From: Peptostreptococcus faecalis
GTDB taxonomy: Bacteria; Bacillota; Clostridia; Peptostreptococcales; Peptostreptococcaceae
Direction: 5' to 3'
DNA: 64,000 nucleotides
Assembly: GCF_900240845.1 (NCBI RefSeq)
Contig: NZ_OERU01000002.1
Location: 66,937 to 130,936 of the forward strand
Part shown: positions 45,376 through 52,941 of the stretch, piece by piece
How positions within the stretch are numbered: the first letter of the stretch is position 1
Layout: each line of letters opens with the position of its first letter
The notes under the pieces: model-generated
Told to the model about the DNA's origin: nothing
Database searches by the model: none
The model's input: only the letters and a program-made list of their open reading frames with translations
Translations under genes and position numbers: made by a program

Positions 45376-45437
45376 TTGACAATATATATATACCGTACTA
45401 TAATGTACTTAATCAATAAGTACATTATAGTACGGTA
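45376..45437 (+). promoter_or_regulatory. Consensus promoter embedded in a 47-bp palindrome
   Basis: TTGACA (45376) and TATAAT (45399) with a 17-base spacer form a perfect sigma-A promoter. A 21-bp perfect inverted repeat (arms 45391-45411 and 45417-45437, 5-base spacer, arm starting TACCGTACTATAATG) covers the -10 and the start site. It is almost certainly the operator of the GntR-type regulator encoded next. Confidence 0.85.
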
Positions 45438-45455
45438 TGGTTAGGAGGTATACTT

Positions 45456-45830
45456 GTGGAAATTATTATTAGCTCTAATACAAGTAAGCCTATTTATGAA
45501 CAAATTAGTTCACAGATAAAAACAATGATAATGAACGGTGAATTAAAGACAGGCGATCCTATTCCGTCTATGCGTTCACTAGCAAAGACAATTCATGTAA
45601 GTGTTATTACTGTGCAACGGGCTTACGAAGAACTACAACGCGATGGTCTTATTGAAACAACAGTAGGGAGAGGAAGTTTCATCTCAGCTCAAAACAAAGA
45701 TTTTATTCAAGAAGAACAGCTAAAAAAAATAGAGGAATATTTATCTCTTGCTACTGAGACAGCCAAAACAAGCGGTATAAAATTTGAAAAACTAGTAGAA
45801 CTTCTTACTATTTTTTATGAGGAGGAATAA
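45456..45830 (+). CDS. GntR family regulator, YtrA subfamily
   Basis: Short repressor typical of operons for ABC transporters involved in envelope stress. The 124-residue protein has the wHTH at residues 10-75 (PIYEQISSQIKTMI, IPSMRSLAKTIHVSVITVQR, AYEELQRDGLIETTVGRGSF) and a ~40-residue helical tail instead of a ligand domain, the mark of the YtrA group. It starts with GTG after AGGAGG. It is followed after 2 bases by the ATPase gene. Confidence 0.9.
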   Translation: MEIIISSNTSKPIYEQISSQIKTMIMNGELKTGDPIPSMRSLAKTIHVSVITVQRAYEELQRDGLIETTVGRGSFISAQNKDFIQEEQLKKIEEYLSLATETAKTSGIKFEKLVELLTIFYEEE

Positions 45831-45832
45831 AA

Positions 45833-46696
45833 ATGGAATACAATTTAGAAGTTAACAATCTCACTGCATCTTATGCAGGTTCGGACTTTAAATTGAAAGA
45901 TGTTTCTTTCAATGTTCCAAAAGGTAGCATTGTTGGATTCGTCGGAGAAAACGGAGCTGGTAAAACTACTACAATACACTCTATATTAAACTTACTTAGA
46001 ATAGATGGTGGCTCTATAAAAATACTAGGAAAAGAAATGGATGACCAGGATATTGATATTCGTGAAAAATTAGGAGTTGTATTGGACAAATCTATTTTTT
46101 CACCAGATATAACTACAAAGAAGTTATCTCGTATAATGTCTAATATATATAAACAATGGGATCAAAATCAATTTGATATGTTGGTTAAAAAATTAAATAT
46201 TCCTGAAAACAAAAAAATAAAAGAATTTTCTAAGGGAACGACTATGAAGTTATCTATTGCGGTAGCTATGTCACATGGTTCGCAGCTACTAGTGTTGGAT
46301 GAAGCTACTTCTGGATTAGACCCAGTTGTAAGAGAACAAATTTTAGATTTATTTTTAGATTTTGTAGAAGATGAATCTAACTCAATTCTTATATCTTCTC
46401 ATATAACAAGTGATTTAGAAAAAATTGCCGATTATATCACTTTTATAAAAAACGGAAAAATAATACTAACAGAAAAAAAAGATACTCTACTTTACGAATA
46501 CGGTATAGCAAGATGTAAAACTGAACAATTCAAAAACGTATACAAGGAAGATATCATATCTCACAGAAAACGAGGATATCAAACAGATGTACTAGTAAAA
46601 GATAAATCATCTTTTAAGAAAAAATATAAAGATATAGTTACTGACAGCATCTCCATTGATGAAGTCTTATTATTACTTGTTAATAGGGAGGGATAA
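45833..46696 (+). CDS. ABC transporter ATP-binding protein
   Basis: The 287-residue protein has Walker A GENGAGKTT near residue 38, a signature region of unusual form FSKGTTMKLSIAVAM near residue 133 (no LSGGQ), and Walker B LLVLDEATSGLDP near residue 153. The relaxed signature is usual for YtrB-like ATPases linked to GntR regulators. It pairs with the permease that starts 2 bases later. Export substrate unknown. Confidence 0.9.
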   Translation: MEYNLEVNNLTASYAGSDFKLKDVSFNVPKGSIVGFVGENGAGKTTTIHSILNLLRIDGGSIKILGKEMDDQDIDIREKLGVVLDKSIFSPDITTKKLSRIMSNIYKQWDQNQFDMLVKKLNIPENKKIKEFSKGTTMKLSIAVAMSHGSQLLVLDEATSGLDPVVREQILDLFLDFVEDESNSILISSHITSDLEKIADYITFIKNGKIILTEKKDTLLYEYGIARCKTEQFKNVYKEDIISHRKRGYQTDVLVKDKSSFKKKYKDIVTDSISIDEVLLLLVNREG

Positions 46697-46698
46697 TT

Positions 46699-47376
46699 GT
46701 GAAAGGTTTAGTTTTAAATAATTGGTATTCTATACTACCCAATATAAAGAGCGCACTATACTCTTCAATATTACTTATTCTATTTGTAATGTTCTTTGGT
46801 GAAAAATCATTTATAGATATTGCAATACTTCTACAGTTTTTGTTATTTGTTTACACTAGTTCTAATTTAATTATAGATGAGGAAAGTAGAGACTGGAATA
46901 AATATGAAGTCACTCTTCCAGCGAAGAGAAGTTCTATAGTTTTGTCTAAATATATGATATTTTTAATTACTCTACTAATTGCCACTTCTATGTCATTAGT
47001 AACTGTAATAATTGCTTATCTAACTATAGGCAATATAGAAATACTTAGCTATTCAGGTGAAATTTTCAATGGTCTATTTTTATCTTTGTACTTCTTTTCA
47101 TTTGCTTACCCTCTGACAATAAAGCATGGTACACGAAAAAAAGAATGGGTATTAACGCTTTCGATACTATTGTGTTTCTTTTTATTATTTGTAGCTGCAT
47201 ACTTAATTATACTAGTTATTTCACTTTTTGATCCCAAATTAGTTCTTGTAGAAAATGACTATATTCTTACTATAGCTAGTACTTTATTGACATTATCTTG
47301 CATACCTGCTTTCGTTATTTCATATTTCAAATCAGTTAAAATGTATCAATATAAAGATTTCGCAGATTTTTATTAG
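46699..47376 (+). CDS. ABC-2 type permease of the YtrA-linked transporter
   Basis: The 225-residue protein has about six hydrophobic segments. The segment NLIIDEESRDWNKYEVTLPA (near residue 57) followed by KRSSIVLSKY is typical of the ABC2_membrane_5 family, which works with YtrB-like ATPases. It starts with GTG after AGGGAGG. Last gene of the three-gene operon. Confidence 0.85.
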   Translation: MKGLVLNNWYSILPNIKSALYSSILLILFVMFFGEKSFIDIAILLQFLLFVYTSSNLIIDEESRDWNKYEVTLPAKRSSIVLSKYMIFLITLLIATSMSLVTVIIAYLTIGNIEILSYSGEIFNGLFLSLYFFSFAYPLTIKHGTRKKEWVLTLSILLCFFLLFVAAYLIILVISLFDPKLVLVENDYILTIASTLLTLSCIPAFVISYFKSVKMYQYKDFADFY

Positions 47377-47381
47377 TATCT

Positions 47382-47417
47382 AAAAAGATGTAACTAATCA
47401 CAGTTACATCTTTTTTA
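47382..47417. terminator. Bidirectional intrinsic terminator
   Basis: AAAAAGATGTAACT and AGTTACATCTTTTTT form a long stem with a short loop, between two converging ABC operons. Confidence 0.9.
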
Positions 47418-47428
47418 TCATTATACTT

Positions 47429-48172
47429 TTATTCCCATTTAAAATATTTAATAGAAATTATACTACAAGTTAGTGAGATTACGCACATAATTGTAATTTC
47501 CATAAAATTATTTCCTATATCCATTCCTAATGAAGTTGCTTTTAGCAATTTTATACCTTGAGTTAGCGGCATTATATCAGACATTTTCTGTAATACTTTT
47601 GGCATTACTTCATATGGAAGAGTAGCTCCTGAAAATATAATCATTGGAAAATATAATATACTAGCTAAAACTCCAGCAACCTTATTATTAGGTGCAACTC
47701 CACCCACCATCATTCCAATGCTAAATAAAGTAACCATCAAAAATATAAATGATAAAATAAATCCTACAATAGATCCTTGTATCTGATATCCAAAGAAAAC
47801 ATTTGCTGTTAAATACAGTAATATAAGTGATACAACTGAATACAAAGCATATATAGTTATCTGTACAAATAGAATCATTAATGGGCTTATAGGAGTTACT
47901 TTAAATCTTTTTAATATTTTTTTCTCTCTGTAATCCGATACTACTAGAGGCAGTCCCATCACCCCACCTGCACAAATAGCAATTGTAGAAACTGCAGCAA
48001 ATGACTGCTCAAAAAAAGAATACTTAGCTCCATCAAATGCTGGTTTGTCACCATATATAATTCCTAGTATTACCAAAACAACAAGAGGCATACATATCGC
48101 AAAAATAAGCATATCCATTCCTCTAATAGATAATCTTAACTCTGTCTTTAACATAGATTTAAAAGTTCTCAT
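47429..48172 (-). CDS. ABC-2 type transporter permease
   Basis: The 247-residue protein has six predicted helices and typical ABC-2 features: basic N-terminus with FKSMLKTELRLSIRG, FEQSFAAVSTIAICAGGVMGLPL near residue 55, DYREKKILKRFKVTPISP near residue 80, and FSGATLPYEVMPKVLQKMS near residue 180. It pairs with the ATPase gene 22 bases upstream. Substrate unknown; drug or lipid export is possible. Confidence 0.88.
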   Translation of the reverse strand: MRTFKSMLKTELRLSIRGMDMLIFAICMPLVVLVILGIIYGDKPAFDGAKYSFFEQSFAAVSTIAICAGGVMGLPLVVSDYREKKILKRFKVTPISPLMILFVQITIYALYSVVSLILLYLTANVFFGYQIQGSIVGFILSFIFLMVTLFSIGMMVGGVAPNNKVAGVLASILYFPMIIFSGATLPYEVMPKVLQKMSDIMPLTQGIKLLKATSLGMDIGNNFMEITIMCVISLTCSIISIKYFKWE

Positions 48173-48194
48173 CTTAATTCTCCTCTCCTGTATA

Positions 48195-48890
48195 TCATAG
48201 ATATGTTTCCTCTAAATTATTATAAGGACTTGATTTTATAGCTTCGTATACTGATCCATAAAATACTATTTTCCCGTCTTTTAAAATACATATAACATCA
48301 CACAGCTTATCAACTTCATCCATAAAATGTGATGTCAAAAGAATTGCCATACCATCCTTTTTAAATTCCAAAAATATCTTCCATATTTCTCTTCTTGCTC
48401 TAGCATCTAGACCTGTTGTCAATTCATCTAAAAACACCACTTTAGGATTTGGTATCAGTGCTAATACGATAAACAATCGTTGCTTTTGACCTCCTGACAA
48501 CTCATTTACATAGTTATTTATCCTATTGTCTATACCAAATTTTTTGAGTAGTTCTTTGTAGTCTAAAGTGTTTTTATAAAGGGATATCGTAATTTCACAT
48601 AATTCCTCAACTTTTATTTTATCTTGGTAGCTACTCTCTTGAAATTGTACACCCACATCTTCAAACAGCTCCTTACGACTAATCTTTGGATCCATACCCA
48701 ATACAGATATTTCTCCATTATCAAATAATTCCGTACCTATAATACACTCTATTGTAGTAGTCTTACCTGCACCATTGTCTCCTAATAATCCAAAATTTTC
48801 ACCTTCACTAACTTTTAAACTCACATTATCTAATACTTTCTGCTTTCCGTATGATTTTGATAAGTTTTCAACTTTTATAACATTTTTCAT
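48195..48890 (-). CDS. ABC transporter ATP-binding protein
   Basis: The 231-residue protein has Walker A GDNGAGKTTT near residue 36, Q-loop VGVQFQESSYQ near residue 83, signature NELSGGQKQRLFIVLAL near residue 131 and Walker B VVFLDELTTGLD near residue 153. All motifs are complete. ATG at 48890 is chosen because AGGAGGGG lies 7 bases upstream; the longer frame begins at TTG 48896. Downstream of the MerR-type regulator on the same strand. Confidence 0.9.
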   Translation of the reverse strand: MKNVIKVENLSKSYGKQKVLDNVSLKVSEGENFGLLGDNGAGKTTTIECIIGTELFDNGEISVLGMDPKISRKELFEDVGVQFQESSYQDKIKVEELCEITISLYKNTLDYKELLKKFGIDNRINNYVNELSGGQKQRLFIVLALIPNPKVVFLDELTTGLDARARREIWKIFLEFKKDGMAILLTSHFMDEVDKLCDVICILKDGKIVFYGSVYEAIKSSPYNNLEETYL

Positions 48891-48920
48891 CTGCAATCCC
48901 CTCCTTTATTTTAAAATAAT

Positions 48921-48944
48921 ACCACCAATAAAAAGACTGGTGGT
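48921..48944 (-). promoter_or_regulatory. Hairpin between the MerR-type gene and the ABC operon
   Basis: ACCACCA and TGGTGGT pair around a 10-base loop. It is followed on the minus strand by T-rich but not pure-T sequence. It may be a weak terminator or an operator. Confidence 0.4.
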
Positions 48945-48979
48945 AAAATGTAGGGTTTAAAATTTCATCTTCATTTCTT

Positions 48980-49714
48980 CTAGTTTTTTAAGCATTTTTT
49001 TTTTGCATTTTTCTTTGCTGTATTTAGAGAAATCATCAATCTATCACATACAGTGATAATATCCTCATCTTCTTTAGGTATATTCAAAGTTATTTCAATA
49101 TCAGTACCAGGATTAACTGATATTTTATTCAATAACCTTAAAATAGACTCCAAAGAATAATTTGCACACCTAAGTGAACTAATTATCTTTAGTTTTTCTA
49201 TATCTTTTCTTGTGTACACTCTATATCCATTTTCCTTTCGCTTAATAGACAAAAGACCATTCATTTCCCAGTTTCTCAGAGAATCCATTGAAATATTTAA
49301 GTAATTAGAAACTTGTTTTCTTCCTAAAGCAACTTTGTCTTCAGGCTCTAATTTTTCTTGTTTTTTCTTGCTTAATATACTTTCAACTATACTAACCGCT
49401 TCTTTTGCATTTTTTAATTCTATATTAATCTGATCTATATATTCGTTTGTAAGTTCAATAGCTTTATCAAAATTTTTACTCGCTGATAGTTTAACTATAT
49501 TTATAATTTTCTTTCTTAATCCATTTTGAATAATCTCTATCTCAAAAGCCATACGAGCCAATTTAAACTGTTCAATATGAAAATCAGTAAATACTCTATA
49601 TCCATTAGCTTGCCTATTTGCAATTGGTATTAATTCTAGTTTTTCATACAATCTTACTGTATTTGGATGTACACCTATAATATCTGCAACCTCTTTTGTC
49701 TTAAATGCATTCAT
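48980..49714 (-). CDS. Regulator with two MerR-type helix-turn-helix domains
   Basis: Residues 3-70 (FKTKEVADIIGVHPNTVRLY, then ANGYRVFTDFHIEQFKLARM) and residues ~125-195 (VALGRKQVSNYLNISMDSLR, then ENGYRVYTRKDIEKLKIISS) are both complete MerR HTH-plus-wing units. A helical linker with IDQINIELKNAKEAVSIVES lies between them. No Cys-rich metal site is seen; effector unknown. The gene faces the ABC transporter on the same strand, and an inverted repeat lies in its promoter. Duplicate DNA-binding domains in one chain are uncommon for MerR proteins. Confidence 0.88.
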   Translation of the reverse strand: MNAFKTKEVADIIGVHPNTVRLYEKLELIPIANRQANGYRVFTDFHIEQFKLARMAFEIEIIQNGLRKKIINIVKLSASKNFDKAIELTNEYIDQINIELKNAKEAVSIVESILSKKKQEKLEPEDKVALGRKQVSNYLNISMDSLRNWEMNGLLSIKRKENGYRVYTRKDIEKLKIISSLRCANYSLESILRLLNKISVNPGTDIEITLNIPKEDEDIITVCDRLMISLNTAKKNAKKKCLKN

Positions 49715-49730
49715 CTACTCACCTCCATAT

Positions 49731-49769
49731 CACTATAATACTATAATAATAAACTATGGTGTTATAGTG
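49731..49769 (-). promoter_or_regulatory. Operator of the double-MerR gene
   Basis: CACTATAATACTATA and TATGGTGTTATAGTG are inverted copies (13 of 15 matching) around a 9-base spacer, 17 bases before the start codon. The size and symmetry fit a MerR-family operator overlapping the promoter. Confidence 0.65.
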
Positions 49770-49790
49770 TAGCCTTTTGTAATATTTTTA

Positions 49791-49831
49791 TAAAAATAAA
49801 GTCGATATAGATAAATATCCATACCGACTTT
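49791..49831. terminator. Terminator hairpin after the pilin-like adhesin (copy 1)
   Basis: AAAGTCGATATAGAT pairs with ATCCATACCGACTTT (bidirectional, A- and T-rich ends). The hairpin and its upstream bases are repeated almost exactly at 55070-55112. Confidence 0.8.
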
Positions 49832-49904
49832 GCTATAAAGTGTAAACTTATGATTTTATAATAATACTTATAAAATATTATTAATTTATATTAGCTTAAT
49901 GCTA

Positions 49905-52703
49905 TTATTTATTTTTATCAGCATCAATTATAGCATTTCCATAATAATTGATAAACTTAACTTTAATATTTTGAAGGTCAGATACATCTGTTGTTTTTTT
50001 TAGTCCACCTTCTACTATTTTTTCTAATGTTGCTTTGGCTTCTAGCTCATTTGTTGTAGAGTTCAGAGTCACATCTACTATTAATTTGTATTCAGACTTA
50101 TCGTATTTGATTTTACTGTCTTTTCCTTTTACCTCTGTTATTTTGTAAATATATTTTCCTACATCTTTCAATTCAATATCTTTAAATAAAGCATCTCCAG
50201 ATATATTATTAGTAGCTAACTCTCTAATTTTACCTGTATTATCAGTTTCTCCCTCTAATAAAAATCTGAATTCACGTGCCTTTTGTGCCCTACTCTTTAA
50301 CTCTTTTTCAACTCCTATTTTTATTTCTGTTGTTTTTGGAGCTATGTACTTGTTGTTAAATTGTACTTTCGTTATATCATTTCCTGCTGCATCGAAGTAT
50401 TTTACATGTGTAACTAACTTGTTTGTAGCATTATCTAATGTTGTTGTCACCTCTACATTGTAGATTGATTTATCATATGTTATTCCTGCTTGGTTTCCTG
50501 TCACTTCTGATATTGTATAATTTGATACTCCAGCTTCTAATATTGAGATATTTCCAAATGAGAACTTTCCTGTTGCATCATTTTTAACTCTTTGGATCTC
50601 GTTTCCGTTTTTACCCTTTAGAACGAATTCAAATTCTTCATTTTCAAGTGTTCTTCCTTCTAATGACTTCGTTCCTTCTAAGTTTACTGTTACGCCTTCT
50701 GGCTTTGTATACTTATTGTTAAACTCTACTTTCGTTATATCATTTCCTGCTGCATCGAAGTATTTTACATCTGTTACTAGCTTGTTTGTAGCATTATCTA
50801 ATGTTGTTGTCACCTCTACATTGTAGATTGACTTATCATATGTTATTCCTGCTTGGTTTCCTGTCACTTCTGATATTGTATAATTTGATACTCCAGCTTC
50901 TGATATTGAGATGTTTCCAAATGAGAACTTTCCTGTTGCATCATTTTTAACTCTTTGGATCTCGTTTCCATCTTTATCCTTTAGAATGAATTCAAATTCT
51001 CCATTTTCTAGTGTTCTTCCTTCTAATGACTTCGTTCCTTCTAAGTTTACTGTTACTGGCTCTATATACGTATTTGTTATTGTAAAATTAATACTTTTTT
51101 CTTCAGTAGAAGATGTTATTTATTGATTATATCCTAGTGGAACATCAACCTCTTTCACTTCGTATTTTATAATTTCTTTTGATCCATCTTGCCTATATTT
51201 ATATAAGTTTTCCCACTTATATTGCCAGTTATTACTTTCATTTAAATTGATTACTTCGCCTTCTTTTTCTCCATCAGCAAACAACTGAATATTTATTCCA
51301 GTTGGTCGTTTTTCGTATTTGTTATCAGAATCATTCCAAACTTTTAAAGCTTGTACATCTATTCTTGTGTTTGTGTCTACTCCTGCTTCATGTTTAACAA
51401 ATTTAATATCAATCCCAGCATTTTCTTCTGAATTATTATCCCATTCAAGAGTTGCATCATTTCTATAAGTACCACTATCTCCTGTGACTACAGTGTAAAC
51501 AGTGGCACTGTATCCTAATACTTTACCTCCAGTTGGACCATTTGGACCGTATACTTCTTTCATGCGATCTGCCTGATCTTTTGTAATATGTCCTATTTCT
51601 ACTTTATGATCAATAGTATTTTCAAACTCTGCTTTACTCCCCGCCAGACCATAATATGTATCACCATTTCCTGGCAAATTTCCAAAACCAATCAAAACTT
51701 TATTTTCAAAAATTCCCATAGTAGGTACTTGCGATTTTCTAATAATTTCTTTGAAATCTTCGTAACTTTGACCTTCACTAGGAGTTTTTATTTCCATTTT
51801 TTTTTGCAAATATGTAGCTGCATATCCACTCATTTCACCTTCTGGAGTTGGTGCAAATACAGGAACTAATAAGCTATATGTAGGAAATTCACTACCACTT
51901 ACAGGATAATTCACATTTACTCCCTCTGGTAATATATCTTCTAATAAAACATTCGACTTAGGAGTGACATCTACTACTGGATTATTTGAAACTAAATTAT
52001 ATAATTCCCTATAGTTTACAGTCATATTCCAACTTAACATATTATTGTTTCCTTCTTGCTTACCAACTTTTTTAAAAGGTAATTCTTCGTCTTTCATCTT
52101 TTCTTCACTTGGACCCTTTTCTGGATCTACAGGTCCTGGAGGAGTTTCCTTTTCTTCTATATTTATAACTATTTCTTCACTATCTTTCTCACCTATGTAT
52201 ATATTATCTCCTCCTTTTGAAACAATTCCTGAGAAATTAAAAAATCCATTTACTATTTCACTTTTCTCGTTTACTGCATCACTAAACGTGACTATTATTT
52301 CATTATTAACTACATCGTATGTACCAATTATATCTCCCTGACTATCTTTAAGTTCTCCGTTAAAATGCGGAATTGTTATATAGTCTTGACTTGGAAGCTT
52401 TACATTAAAATATGTTCCGCTCCTTATATTTTCCATATTTTCAGGAGAAACACTCCAATTATATTCAAAAAATATTGAGTCACCTACGCTTATTTTTTCC
52501 GTTTGATTTCCATTTTCATCCCATATATTTACTTTTTCTGTAGATCCCTCTTTTAATAATTTGAATTCTCCATTTTTTGTAACATATTGAGATACATTCT
52601 CTTGTTCTGCAGCACTTACGCTAAAAGATACACCTATTGCTTGAAACAACATTGATATACAAAGCACTAAAGAAATTATACTTTTTTTATTCAATACTAC
52701 CAC
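49905..52703 (-). pseudogene. Cna-B/pilin-like surface adhesin, interrupted by one in-frame stop
   Basis: The reading frame runs 933 codons from ATG 52703 but has a TAA at 51120-51122. The first part (527 aa) has a signal peptide ending near VSFSVSAAEQ, an adhesin-type Ig region (NVKLPSQDYITIPHFNGEL) and most of a Cna-B domain (VQALKVWNDSD). The same frame continues past the stop with the end of that domain (SINFTITNTY) and three pilin-type isopeptide domains, two nearly identical. There is no LPXTG; the end is INYYGNAIIDADKNK. The downstream piece alone would start at a GTG inside a domain, so I read this as one gene with a nonsense change. Confidence 0.85.
50353..51078 (-). repeat. 363-bp tandem repeat coding two pilin-type domains
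   Basis: Two adjacent units of 363 bases (121 codons) are nearly identical, each coding VNLEGTKSLEGRTLEN, GKFSFGNISI, VTGNQAGITYDKSIYNVEV and VKYFDAAGNDITKV. The high identity suggests recent duplication and makes copy number changes likely. Confidence 0.85.
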
Positions 52704-52827
52704 TCCTTAAATATTTTTTTAATTATACCTCTTACTTATTCGTTTAAAGTCTTTTTTAAAATAATATAATAATTTTATATTATATCTATCCACTGTTTTA
52801 TATTTATTAATACGCACACTGAAAAAT

Positions 52828-52893
52828 AGCGTTGATGATAATATTATCCTTTTAGTTCTAAACTTTCGTGGATTTTTTTATTTCATCAACGCT
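52828..52893. repeat. 66-bp palindromic element between adhesin genes
   Basis: Begins AGCGTTGATGATAATATTAT and ends TTTCATCAACGCT, with long inverted arms. It is homologous to 31937-32003 in the ISL3 right end. It could act as a terminator for the gene ending at 52942 or be a MITE-like relic. Confidence 0.65.
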
Positions 52894-52941
52894 AAAAAAT
52901 ACTATCTTTATTTTTTAAATTTGCTTTATAATTAATTTAAA

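Noticed and set aside
49905..50867. Separate gene starting at GTG 50867
   Set aside because: The start lies inside a repeat domain without a ribosome binding site, and the frame is continuous with the upstream adhesin apart from one stop codon.
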